Assembly (NCBI GenBank): GCA_035691285.1
Contig: DASSJI010000156.1
Span: 1 to 64,000, forward strand
Reading direction: 5' to 3'
Source of the DNA: DATFEN01 sp035691285
GTDB taxonomy: Bacteria > Acidobacteriota > Vicinamibacteria > Fen-336
Length of the DNA: 64,000 bases
Under the pieces are notes generated by a model, which worked only from the letters and a program-made list of their open reading frames with translations, did no database searches and had not been told where the DNA came from. Positions 32,016 to 40,320 of the stretch are shown here, one piece after another; positions within the stretch are counted from its first letter, which is position 1, and every line of letters starts with the position of its first letter. The translations under genes were made by a program, and so were the position numbers.

Positions 32016-33245
32016 ATGAAGTACCTTCCCTTCATCTTCAAGCATCTGCGGCGCAACTGGATCCGGACGACCAGCACTGTCGTGGCCATGGGCGTGTGCA
32101 TCTTCCTCTTCTGCACCCTGCAGTCGGTGCTGGCCGCCGTCAACACGCTCCTCGAGGCCTCGAGCGCGAACCGGCTGGTCACACGCCACGCCGTCAGCCT
32201 CGTCTTCAGCCTGCCGCTGTCCTACGGAAGCCGCATCCAGTCCGTGCCGGGCGTCAAGCGCGTGGCCATCACCTCCTGGTTCGGCGGTTCGCTGCCGGCC
32301 AAGAAGGAGGGCAAGGGTGACGCGGCCCCGGAGGCCACGACCGACTGGAGCAACTTCTTCCCGAACATGGCGGTGGAGGCGGAGCCGTACCTGGCCATGT
32401 ACCCGGAGTACGAACTCCCTCCCGAGCAGTACCAGTCGTTCCTCCAGGACATGCGGGGCTGCTTGATCGGGCGCAAGCTGGCGAACAAGTTCGGCTGGGA
32501 GCTCGGCGACCGGTTCTTCCTGGAGAGCTTCATCCCGCCGTACCGCAAGCCCGACGGCCCGTTCGAGTTCGTCGTGAGGGGGATCTTCGACACCGATCCG
32601 GCGAAGTATCCGGGCACCGACACCGGGATCATGTACTTCCACCACAAGTACCTCTACGAGGCGACTGGAAGGAACGTCGGCGCCGGGACCTACGCGATCG
32701 AGATCGACGACCCCGACCGGGCCGGCGAGGTGAGCAAGGCCATCGACGCGCTCTTCGAGAACAGCGACGCCCAGACCCGCACCGAGACCGAGAAGGCCTT
32801 CGCGGCCGGCTTCATCTCCATGGCCGGAAACCTCGCGCTGCTGCTCAACGGCATCGGCCTGGCGGTGACCTTCACGATCCTGTTCGTCACGGCCAACACG
32901 ATGAGCATGGCCGTCCGCGAGCGGCGCACGGAGATCGCGGTTCTGAAGACCCTCGGCTTCTCCAGCGGCCGGGTGATGGGGCTCGTGGTCGCCGAGGCGC
33001 TCCTGCTCGGTGTCCTGGGCGGGGCCCTCGGCATCGGCGGCAGCCAGGGAATCATGTGGTTGCTGACGTCCACGCCCGGGATCAGGGACGTGCTCGCGGG
33101 CATCGGGCTGACCGAGCTGCACCTGCAGCCGGTCGTCGCCGCCCTGGGGTTCGCGGTCGCGCTGTTCCTGGGCTTCGTGGCCGGCTTCCTGCCGGCCCTG
33201 GGCGCGTACCGGGCCCGCATCACCGACATGCTGAGGACGGTGTAG
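32016..33245 (+). CDS. FtsX/MacB-type ABC permease (first subunit)
   Basis: A 409-residue permease. One N-terminal helix (TTSTVVAMGVCIFLFCTLQS) precedes a large periplasmic domain (about 50-255, with VKRVAITSWFGG and a Tyr-rich middle). Three C-terminal helices follow, with NTMSMAVRERRTEIAVLKTLGF, the FtsX signature. The topology is that of MacB transmembrane halves without the fused ATPase. With the next gene it likely forms a heterodimer. Confidence 0.88.
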   Translation: MKYLPFIFKHLRRNWIRTTSTVVAMGVCIFLFCTLQSVLAAVNTLLEASSANRLVTRHAVSLVFSLPLSYGSRIQSVPGVKRVAITSWFGGSLPAKKEGKGDAAPEATTDWSNFFPNMAVEAEPYLAMYPEYELPPEQYQSFLQDMRGCLIGRKLANKFGWELGDRFFLESFIPPYRKPDGPFEFVVRGIFDTDPAKYPGTDTGIMYFHHKYLYEATGRNVGAGTYAIEIDDPDRAGEVSKAIDALFENSDAQTRTETEKAFAAGFISMAGNLALLLNGIGLAVTFTILFVTANTMSMAVRERRTEIAVLKTLGFSSGRVMGLVVAEALLLGVLGGALGIGGSQGIMWLLTSTPGIRDVLAGIGLTELHLQPVVAALGFAVALFLGFVAGFLPALGAYRARITDMLRTV

Positions 33246-33246
33246 G

Positions 33247-34416
33247 GTGGCGCTCCCGCTCGCGTACAACGTCCGCAACGTCCGCGTGCGCTGGCAGGTG
33301 ACGCTGCTGGCGACCTTCGGCATCGCCCTCGTCGTGGCGGCCTTCGCCGTGCTGATGGCCATGTCCGAGGGCTTCCGCGCGGCGCTCCGGTCGACGGGCC
33401 GCGCCGACAACGCGATCGTCGTCCAGCGCGGCTCGGCCTCCGAGCTGACCTCCGGCGTTCCCCTCGACCAGCGCAACATGATCATCGTGGACGAGCGCGT
33501 CGCCCGCGACGCGGACGGGCGGCCCCTCGCCTCCTGGGAGTGGGTCGTCGTGATCAGCCTTCCGAAGATCACCGACGGGCAGCAGACGAACGTCACGATG
33601 CGGGCCGTGACGACGCGCGCCTTCGAGGTGCGCGGCGGCATCAGGGTCGCCGAGGGCCGCAACTTCACCCCCGGCCTCGACGAGGTGATCGTGGGCCGCA
33701 AGCTGACCGAGCGCATTCAGGGCATGCGCCTCGGCGGCACCGTGAAGTACCAGCAGAAACGCTTCCAGATCGTCGGCATCTTCGACTCGCAGGGCGGCGC
33801 CTTCGAGAGCGAGGTCTGGGGCGACTACGACACGCTGGGCGCCCTGTTCCAGCGCGGGGCCGGATCGAACTCCCTCGTGGTGCGCATGAAGGACCCCGCC
33901 GAGATCCCGGCCCTCGACCGCTGGATCCGGGCCCAGCCGAGCTGGCAGCTGCAGGCCCTCGAGGAGCGCAAGTACTACGAGGAGCAGGCAGGCCCGCTCT
34001 CGAGCATCCTGCGCAGCCTCGCCACCTTCGTGGCGCTCATCATGGGCGTCGGCGCCGTCTTCGGCGCCATGAACACCATGTACGCCATCGTCGCGGCGCG
34101 CACGCGGGAGATCGGCACGCTCCGCGCCCTGGGCTTCTCGAGGCGCTCGATCCTGCTGTCCTTCGTGATCGAGTCGATGTTCCTCGCGGTCGTCGCGGGC
34201 GCGATCGGCTGCCTGCTCGCCGTGCCGATGCACGGCTTCTCCACCGGCACGGGCCAGACCCAGAGCTTCAGCGAGATCGGCTTCGACTTCCGGATCACGC
34301 CGGCGATCGTCACCGCCGGCATGGCCTTCGCGGCGCTGATGGGACTGCTCGGCGGCCTGCTGCCCGCCCTGCGCGGAGCGCGGCTGCCGATCACGACGGC
34401 GCTGCGGGAGGCCTAG
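33247..34416 (+). CDS. FtsX/MacB-type ABC permease (second subunit)
   Basis: A 389-residue permease starting at GTG 1 nt after the previous stop. VTLLATFGIALVVAAFAVLM is the first helix, followed by a periplasmic domain and a C-terminal FtsX domain with NTMYAIVAARTREIGTLRALGFS. It is paralogous to the preceding protein in layout but not closely similar. It ends with a 4-bp tail-to-tail overlap with the esterase gene. The exported substrate is unknown; relatives move macrolides, peptides or lipoproteins. Confidence 0.88.
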   Translation: MALPLAYNVRNVRVRWQVTLLATFGIALVVAAFAVLMAMSEGFRAALRSTGRADNAIVVQRGSASELTSGVPLDQRNMIIVDERVARDADGRPLASWEWVVVISLPKITDGQQTNVTMRAVTTRAFEVRGGIRVAEGRNFTPGLDEVIVGRKLTERIQGMRLGGTVKYQQKRFQIVGIFDSQGGAFESEVWGDYDTLGALFQRGAGSNSLVVRMKDPAEIPALDRWIRAQPSWQLQALEERKYYEEQAGPLSSILRSLATFVALIMGVGAVFGAMNTMYAIVAARTREIGTLRALGFSRRSILLSFVIESMFLAVVAGAIGCLLAVPMHGFSTGTGQTQSFSEIGFDFRITPAIVTAGMAFAALMGLLGGLLPALRGARLPITTALREA

Positions 34417-35267
34417 CGGGACGCTCTCACCGCGAGGGCGTCGCCCAGGAAGCGCAGCCCCGTCTCGGCGACGCTCAGCACGTACTCGTAGCCGTGGTCG
34501 CCCGGGGACAGGGCGAAGGCGTGCTTCACGCCTCGGGCCGCGAGCGCGTCGTGCAGCGCCTGGTTGCCCTTCGCGAGGCCGTATCGGTCCTGGGCGCCGC
34601 AGTCGAAGCGGAGGGCGGGGGTCCTCCGCGCATCGGCGTTCGCGGCGAGCCGCAGCGGGTCGTTCGCCGTCCAGAGCGCGGGATCGATCGGATCGCCGAA
34701 CACCCGATAGAAGGCGTCCATCTGCCAGCGGCCTGCGCCGGCCTCTCGGGTGGGCAGCGCGTCGAGCAGCATTGCGCTGTGCGTGTTCACGGCGAAGTAG
34801 GCCTCGGGCTGCGAGAGGGCGATGCGCAGCGCCGCGTAGCCCCCCATCGAGACGCCCCACAGGCCACGTGCGTCGCGCCCCCGGTGGACGCGCAGGTTCG
34901 CCTCGATCCAGGCCGGCGCGTCCTTCGTGACGAGGTCCTCGTAGCGTCCGGCCGGGCCGTTCACGAAGAAGCTGTTGCCGCCGTCCACGGCGACGACCAC
35001 GAACTGCGGCATCCTGCCCTCGGACCACAGGCGATCGAGGAGCATCGCGAGCCCTCGCCGCTCCCAGAAGCCGTGGCTCTCGAAGAGGCCGTGAAGGACG
35101 ACGAAGTAGGGGAAGCGCCGGCCAGGAGAGCCCTCGTATGACGGCGGGAGCTGGATGGCAAGGCCGACGTCCCGGCCGAGGCTGGGCGACGGCATCGTGG
35201 CGGGGCGGACCTCGGCCGCAGCGCGCAGCGACGTCACGAGGAGGAACGTCAGGGCGAGCCGGCGCAT
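34413..35267 (-). CDS. Secreted esterase, PF00756 type
   Basis: A 284-residue protein with a signal peptide (LALTFLLVTSLRAAAE). PYFVVLHGLFESHGFW is the oxyanion strand, GLWGVSMGGYAALR the nucleophile elbow (G-V-S-M-G), an Asp lies in RFDCGAQDRYG, and the His is in LSPGDHGYEY. Relatives include esterase D/S-formylglutathione hydrolase and feruloyl esterase types. It starts 1 nt into the uracil-DNA glycosylase stop (TGATG), so the two are co-transcribed. A role linked to DNA repair is not implied. Confidence 0.82.
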   Translation of the reverse strand: MRRLALTFLLVTSLRAAAEVRPATMPSPSLGRDVGLAIQLPPSYEGSPGRRFPYFVVLHGLFESHGFWERRGLAMLLDRLWSEGRMPQFVVVAVDGGNSFFVNGPAGRYEDLVTKDAPAWIEANLRVHRGRDARGLWGVSMGGYAALRIALSQPEAYFAVNTHSAMLLDALPTREAGAGRWQMDAFYRVFGDPIDPALWTANDPLRLAANADARRTPALRFDCGAQDRYGLAKGNQALHDALAARGVKHAFALSPGDHGYEYVLSVAETGLRFLGDALAVRASR

Positions 35268-35956
35268 CAGGCCTTCCTTTCCAGATGGCGCTTCACGCGC
35301 GCGAGCACGCCGTCCAGCTTGCGCGGCGTCAGCTTGCCGGTGAAGGTGTTCTGCTGGGAGACGTGATAGCTCGCGAACAAGCGCAGCCCGCTCCCGAGGT
35401 CGTGCTCGATGCCGTGGCCGAAGGCGTAGGCGCGGCGTGGGATGCGCCCCTCGTCCTTGAGCATGGCCAGGAAGCCGTCCATCGCCAGCTTCCCCTGGGC
35501 CAGCACGGCTCGGACGTCCGGCAGCAGCGTCCACTCGCGCAGCAGGTATCTCCGGCAGCGCGCGACCTCCGCGCGAGCCGGCTTGTTGGCCGGTGGCGCG
35601 CAGCGGACGAGGGGAGCGATGTAGGCGTCGCGGAGCTCGAGGCCGTCGTCGCGGGCCACCGAAGTCGGCTGGCTCGCGAAGCCGGCGCGGTGGAGCGCGG
35701 CGAAGAGGAAGTCGCCGGAGCGGTCGCCGGTGAAGACGCGGCCGGTGCGATTGCCTCCGTGGGCGGCGGGCGCGAGGCCGACGATGAGGAGCCGCGCCCG
35801 GGGATCGCCGAAACCCGGCACGGGCCGGCCCCAGTAGGGCTCGTCCCGAAACCGCCTCACCTTCTCGCGAGCGACGCGCCGGCACCACGCTCGCAGCCGC
35901 GGGCAGCGCTCACAGACGACTACGTCGCGGGTGACGCGAGCGAAACTGTCCGTCAT
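35267..35956 (-). CDS. Uracil-DNA glycosylase, family 5 (UDGb)
   Basis: A 229-residue repair enzyme. The family 5 motif A is GLAPAAHGGNRTGRVFTGD, without the polar catalytic Asp/Asn of other families at the usual place. The motif B-like segment is HVSQQNTFTGKLTPRKL. Four cysteines (C15, C18 in VCERCPRLRAWC and C115, C131-type positions in LVRCAPP and VARCRRY) are placed like the Fe-S cluster ligands of UDG families 4 and 5. It removes uracil and some other deaminated bases from DNA. Confidence 0.9.
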   Translation of the reverse strand: MTDSFARVTRDVVVCERCPRLRAWCRRVAREKVRRFRDEPYWGRPVPGFGDPRARLLIVGLAPAAHGGNRTGRVFTGDRSGDFLFAALHRAGFASQPTSVARDDGLELRDAYIAPLVRCAPPANKPARAEVARCRRYLLREWTLLPDVRAVLAQGKLAMDGFLAMLKDEGRIPRRAYAFGHGIEHDLGSGLRLFASYHVSQQNTFTGKLTPRKLDGVLARVKRHLERKA

Positions 35957-35962
35957 CACCCG

Positions 35963-35968
35963 AGTATA
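35963..35968 (-). promoter_or_regulatory. -10 element of the UDG gene (leaderless type)
   Basis: TATACT on the minus strand ends 6 nt before the ATG at 35956. Confidence 0.45.
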
Positions 35969-36028
35969 GCGATCATGCGGTTTCCCCCCTTCGTCCCGCG
36001 GAAGTAGCATTGCGTCGGCGAGGAAGCC

Positions 36029-37204
36029 ATGAGCGAAACGATGACCGCACCACGCAGCCTGCCGCTGTCCGACCTCAGCGAGGAGGAGCAGCTCTTCCGC
36101 GAGCAGGTGCGTGACTTCGCTGAGAAGGAAGTCGCGCCGCTGATTCGCAAGATGGACGAGGAGGCGAAGATCCCGCGCGAGCTGATCGACAAGTGCTTCC
36201 AGCTCGGGATCATGGGCATCGAGATCCCCGAGAGGTTCCAGGGCGCCGGGGCCACGTTCTTCATGTCGGTGCTGGTCGTCGAGGAGCTGGCGCGCGTGGA
36301 CGCGTCGCTCGCGGTGCTCGTGGACGTCCAGAACACCCTGGTCAACAACGCCGTCCTGCGGTGGGGCACCGAAGACCAGAAGTCCCGCTACTTCCCCAAG
36401 CTGGCGTCGAAATGGGTGGGCGCCTACGCGCTCTCGGAGGCGGGCTCGGGCAGCGACGCCTTCGCCCTCGCCTGCCGGGCCGAGGACAAGGGCGATCACT
36501 ACGCGCTGACCGGCCAGAAGCTGTGGATCACGAACGCGGCCGAGGCGGAGCTCTTCATCGTGCTCGCGAACCTCGACCCGGCCAAGGGCTACAAGGGGAT
36601 CACGGCCTTCCTCGTCGAGAGGGGCTTCTCCGGCTTCACCGTCGGCAAGAAGGAGGACAAGCTCGGGATCCGGGCGAGCTCCACCTGCGAGCTGATCCTC
36701 GAGGGCTGCAAGGTGCCGAAGGCCAACGTCCTCGGCGAGGCCGGCAAGGGCTACAAGATCGCCATCGAGACCCTGAACGAGGGACGGATCGGCATCGGCG
36801 CGCAGATGGTGGGCGTCGCCCAGGGCGCCTACGAGCACGCCCTCAAGTACTCCCAGGAGCGCCAGCAATTCGGCAAGCCGATCGCGGAGTTCCAGGGCAT
36901 CCAGTTCCAGCTCGCCGAGATGGCCACCCAGATCGAGGCGTCGCGCCTGCTCACCTACAACGCGGCGCGGCTACGGGACGTCGGCAAGCCCTTCATCAAG
37001 GAGGCGGCCATGGCCAAGCTGTTCGCCTCGCGCGCCGCCGAGTACGTGGCCAGCCGGGCGATCGAGACCTACGGCGGCTACGGCTTCACCCGCGAGTACC
37101 CGGTGGAGAAGTACTTCCGCGACCAGAAGGTCGGCCAGATCTACGAGGGCACCACGAACATGCAGCTTCTCGTGATCGCGAAGCAGGTGCTCGGCAAGAT
37201 GTAG
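36029..37204 (+). CDS. Acyl-CoA dehydrogenase
   Basis: A 391-residue FAD enzyme oxidising acyl-CoA to enoyl-CoA. The family signatures are YALSEAGSGSDAFAL, KLWITNAAEAELFIV, GIGAQMVGVAQGAYEHAL and ETYGGYGFTREYPVEKYFRD. The catalytic base is the Glu of QIYEGTTNMQ (E373), the position used by short- and medium-chain enzymes. GAGGAAG lies before the ATG. It stands alone, with no electron-transfer flavoprotein genes nearby, so chain-length preference is open. Confidence 0.95.
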   Translation: MSETMTAPRSLPLSDLSEEEQLFREQVRDFAEKEVAPLIRKMDEEAKIPRELIDKCFQLGIMGIEIPERFQGAGATFFMSVLVVEELARVDASLAVLVDVQNTLVNNAVLRWGTEDQKSRYFPKLASKWVGAYALSEAGSGSDAFALACRAEDKGDHYALTGQKLWITNAAEAELFIVLANLDPAKGYKGITAFLVERGFSGFTVGKKEDKLGIRASSTCELILEGCKVPKANVLGEAGKGYKIAIETLNEGRIGIGAQMVGVAQGAYEHALKYSQERQQFGKPIAEFQGIQFQLAEMATQIEASRLLTYNAARLRDVGKPFIKEAAMAKLFASRAAEYVASRAIETYGGYGFTREYPVEKYFRDQKVGQIYEGTTNMQLLVIAKQVLGKM

Positions 37205-37212
37205 GCGGCCGG

Positions 37213-37584
37213 CTAGAACACCAGGGGCTGGTCGGCGTCGATCTTGAAGCGGAACGTGCGCGTCCAGCCGGGCAGCACCTTGCCCTCGCGCTCGTACTCG
37301 CAGTTGATGCGACGCGAGGTGTCGAGGGTCTGGATCCTGAAGCAGCTCTTCTGGATGTAGCCGTCCAGGCGGTTCTCGACGACCTCCTTCATCAGCATGT
37401 CCACGAGCTGGTCGTCCTTTATGTTACGGGGCGTGCGGCAGATCTGGTTGACCTTGTCGGCCAGGTTGTACTGCGCGATGTAGATCGGCACCACGTTCCA
37501 CCCGGCGTAGATCGTGAGCGCGAAGACCCCGAGCCAGATGAAGCTCTGGAGCCGGCCCTCGCCCCGTTCGCGGTGCATCGTCAT
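37213..37584 (-). CDS. DUF4845-like membrane protein next to lepB
   Basis: About 123 residues with one N-terminal membrane helix (FIWLGVFALTIYAGWNVVPI) and a small soluble domain. I placed the start at the ATG 37584, which has GGAGGAG 9 nt upstream; ATGs at 37593 and 37602 are in frame. DUF4845 proteins are commonly encoded beside signal peptidase I; their function is unknown. Two cysteines (QICRTPR and KSCFRI) plus NCEYER could be oxidised in the periplasm. It is 24 nt downstream of lepB and convergent with the dehydrogenase gene. Confidence 0.7.
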   Translation of the reverse strand: MTMHRERGEGRLQSFIWLGVFALTIYAGWNVVPIYIAQYNLADKVNQICRTPRNIKDDQLVDMLMKEVVENRLDGYIQKSCFRIQTLDTSRRINCEYEREGKVLPGWTRTFRFKIDADQPLVF

Positions 37585-37608
37585 GGTTCTCATCTCCTCC
37601 ATGCGGCT

Positions 37609-38337
37609 TCAGCGAATGACGTGGAAGAAGCGGTCCCAACGCGTGCGGCCCAGCGCCGTCGCGGTGTCGCGAAGCCAGGCCAGGGCTCCGCTCCGCCGGT
37701 ACTCCTCGCGCGTGGCCGCGTAGGACCAGTATACGAAGAGGGCGCGCCCCTTCACCAGCTCGCGGGGGAGGAAGCCCCAGATGCGGCTGTCGTTGCTGTT
37801 GTCACGGTTGTCGCCCAGGACGAAGAGCTGGCCCTCGGGGACGCGGAGCGGCCCGTAGGGGGTGCGCTCGCGGCCACCCAGGCCGCCCGCCTCCACCTCG
37901 CTCGACTCGCCCTGGTCCGCGTCGAGGAAGTGCACGTAGGCGGTCTCGTCGAGCGGCCGGCCGTCGACGAGCACGGTCTTGTCGTGGATCTCGACCGTCT
38001 CCCCGGGCAGCGCCACCACGCGCTTGACGTAGTCCTTCTCCGGGTTCTCGGGAAAGCGGAACACGACCACGTCGCCCCGGCGCACCTCGCGCTTGGCGAG
38101 GAGCAGGTCCTCGACCCTTCCGATCGACGGCGAGTACACGAGGCGGTTCACGAACAGGTGATCGCCGATGAGCAGGTTCGGCTCCATGGAGCTCGTGGGG
38201 ATCTTGAACGCCTGGATCGCGAAGGTCCGCACGAAGAGCGCCAGAACCACCGCCACGACGATGGCCTCGAGGTACTCGCGGGCCACGGACTTCTTGAAGG
38301 CCGGGACGGCGCCGTTTCCAGCGGCGGGGCCGCTCAT
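37609..38337 (-). CDS. lepB: Signal peptidase I (paralogue 2)
   Basis: A 242-residue signal peptidase. The membrane helix is YLEAIVVAVVLALFVRTFAI, the catalytic Ser is in KIPTSSMEPNLLIGD, the Lys in DYVKRVVALPGETVEI, and GDNRDNSNDSRIWG is box E. The ATG at 38337 is chosen over an in-frame TTG at 38358 because the -10 element covers the region between them. Following lepA is the common bacterial order (lepA-lepB), so this is probably the housekeeping copy. Confidence 0.94.
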   Translation of the reverse strand: MSGPAAGNGAVPAFKKSVAREYLEAIVVAVVLALFVRTFAIQAFKIPTSSMEPNLLIGDHLFVNRLVYSPSIGRVEDLLLAKREVRRGDVVVFRFPENPEKDYVKRVVALPGETVEIHDKTVLVDGRPLDETAYVHFLDADQGESSEVEAGGLGGRERTPYGPLRVPEGQLFVLGDNRDNSNDSRIWGFLPRELVKGRALFVYWSYAATREEYRRSGALAWLRDTATALGRTRWDRFFHVIR

Positions 38338-38345
38338 CGCCCGGT

Positions 38346-38351
38346 ATTCTA
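38346..38351 (-). promoter_or_regulatory. -10 element of the second lepB (leaderless type)
   Basis: TAGAAT on the minus strand ends 8 nt before the ATG at 38337, in the 36-nt gap after lepA. Confidence 0.4.
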
Positions 38352-38373
38352 ACGTCAATTCAAGGGTTCGCCG

Positions 38374-40167
38374 TCACTCGTCGACCCGCAGCACGGCCAG
38401 GAACGCCTCCTGGGGGATGTCCACCGTGCCCACGCGCTTCATCCGCTTCTTGCCTTCCTTCTGCTTCTCCAGGAGCTTGCGCTTGCGGGTGATGTCGCCC
38501 CCGTAGCACTTGGCGAGCACGTTCTTGCGGAGGGGCTTCACCGTCTCGCGGGCGATGATGCGCGAGCCGATCGCCGCCTGGATCGCCACCTCGAACATCT
38601 GGCGCGGGATCAGCTTCCGCATCTTCTCGACCAGGGCCTTGCCGCGCTGATAGGCGCTGTCCCGGTGGACGATCAGGGACAGGGCGTCCACGGGGTCGCC
38701 GTTGACGAGCACGTCGAGCTTGACGAGGGGCGAGACCCAATGCCCGGTGAACTGGTAGTCCAGGGAGGCGTAGCCCTTGGAGGCGGACTTCAGCCGGTCG
38801 TAGAAGTCCAGGAGGATCTCGTTCAGGGGCAGCTCGTACTCGATCATCACGCGGGTGGTCGTGATGTAGTGGATGCCCTTCTGGACGCCCCGCTTCTCCT
38901 GGCACAGCTTCAGGATCGGGCCCACGAACTCGTCGCCGGTGAGGATCGTGGCGGTGATGATCGGCTCCTCGATGGAGTCGATGGCGCCTGGCTCTGGGAG
39001 GCGGGCCGGAGAGTCCACCTCCACCACCTCGCCGTCCGTCTTGAGCACCCGATAGCGCACGGACGGAGCGGTGATGAGCAGCTCGAGCCCGAACTCGCGC
39101 TCGAGCCGCTCCTCGACGATCTCCATGTGGAGCAGGCCGAGGAAACCGCAGCGGAACCCGAAGCCGAGGGCCGTCGAGGTCTCGGGCTCGTAGAAGAAGG
39201 ACGAGTCGTTGAGGCGCAGCTTCTCGAGGGCCTCGCGCAGCTCGGAGTACTGGTCGGCGTCCACGGGGTACAGGCCCGCGAACACCATCGGCTTGATCTC
39301 CTTGAACCCCGGCAGCGGCTCGGGGGCGGAGTGCTTGTCCGTGGTGAGCGTATCGCCGATCGCGACGTCGGACACCTTCTTGATTCCCGCGATCACGAAG
39401 CCCACCTCGCCTGCCGCGAGGGAATCGACGGGCAGGGGCTTCGGCGTGAAGACGCCGAGCTGCTCCACCTCGTGGACGCCGCCGGACGCCATCAGGCGGA
39501 CCTTCGTCTTGGGCTCCAGGCGGCCGTCCACGATGTGGACGAGGACCACGACGCCCCGGTACTGGTCGAACCACGAGTCGAACACGAGCGCCCGCAGGGG
39601 CGCGTCGGGGTCGCCCTTGGGCGGCGGCACCCGCGCGACGATCGCCTCGAGGATCTCGTCGATGCCGAGCCCTTGCTTGGCCGAGGCCGGAATCGCGCCG
39701 GACGCATCGATCCCGATCACGTGCTCGATCTGCTCCTTCACTCGCTCGGGCTCGGCGCCGGGCAGGTCGATCTTGTTCAGCACCGGGATGATCTCGAGGC
39801 CCGCGTCGGCCGCCAGGTGGGCGTTGGCGAGGGTCTGGGCCTCGACGCCCTGGGAGGCGTCCACCACCAGCAGCGCCCCCTGGCAGGCCGCGAGGGAGCG
39901 CGAGACCTCGTACGAGAAGTCCACGTGGCCCGGTGTGTCGATGAGGTTCAGGATGTAGTCCTGCCCGTCCCGGGACTGGTAGTGGAGGCGCACCGAGTGC
40001 TGCTTGATGGTGATCCCGCGCTCCCGCTCGAGGTCCATCGCGTCCAGGAACTGCTCGGTCATCTCGCGCTGCGAGAGCGCGCCCGTGCGCTCCAGCAGAC
40101 GGTCCGAGAGGGTCGTCTTGCCGTGATCGATGTGGGCGATGATCGAGAAGTTGCGGATGTTCCTCAT
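38374..40167 (-). CDS. lepA: Elongation factor 4 (LepA) GTPase
   Basis: A 597-residue translational GTPase that back-translocates or rescues stalled ribosomes. G1 is AHIDHGKTTLSD (residues 11-22), G3 DTPGHVDFSYE and G4 NKIDLPGA. The LepA-specific C-terminal domain is seen in AKCYGGDITRKRKLLEKQKE and GKKRMKRVGTVDIPQEAFL. The length is normal. It heads the minus-strand lepA-lepB-DUF4845 group. Confidence 0.97.
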   Translation of the reverse strand: MRNIRNFSIIAHIDHGKTTLSDRLLERTGALSQREMTEQFLDAMDLERERGITIKQHSVRLHYQSRDGQDYILNLIDTPGHVDFSYEVSRSLAACQGALLVVDASQGVEAQTLANAHLAADAGLEIIPVLNKIDLPGAEPERVKEQIEHVIGIDASGAIPASAKQGLGIDEILEAIVARVPPPKGDPDAPLRALVFDSWFDQYRGVVVLVHIVDGRLEPKTKVRLMASGGVHEVEQLGVFTPKPLPVDSLAAGEVGFVIAGIKKVSDVAIGDTLTTDKHSAPEPLPGFKEIKPMVFAGLYPVDADQYSELREALEKLRLNDSSFFYEPETSTALGFGFRCGFLGLLHMEIVEERLEREFGLELLITAPSVRYRVLKTDGEVVEVDSPARLPEPGAIDSIEEPIITATILTGDEFVGPILKLCQEKRGVQKGIHYITTTRVMIEYELPLNEILLDFYDRLKSASKGYASLDYQFTGHWVSPLVKLDVLVNGDPVDALSLIVHRDSAYQRGKALVEKMRKLIPRQMFEVAIQAAIGSRIIARETVKPLRKNVLAKCYGGDITRKRKLLEKQKEGKKRMKRVGTVDIPQEAFLAVLRVDE

Positions 40168-40236
40168 CGGCGGGGCGGACGGCCGGGGAGGCGGGAGACC
40201 ACAGGGGAGTGCGGGGAGCGCTTCACCAAACGCCCG

Positions 40237-40242
40237 ATTCTA
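40237..40242 (-). promoter_or_regulatory. Possible -10 element of lepA
   Basis: TAGAAT on the minus strand, 69 nt before the lepA ATG; no good -35. It lies back to back with the histidine kinase promoter. Confidence 0.3.
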
Positions 40243-40250
40243 GCCGATCG

Positions 40251-40279
40251 TTGACCCTCCACGCCCCGCGGCGTATCCT
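40251..40279 (+). promoter_or_regulatory. Promoter of the histidine kinase gene
   Basis: TTGACC at 40251-40256, 17-bp spacer, TATCCT at 40274-40279; the GTG start follows about 41 nt later. Confidence 0.5.
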
Positions 40280-40320
40280 CAGCGTCTTCCGAAACGAGCC
40301 GCCTTGCCGCTGAGAGCGCC

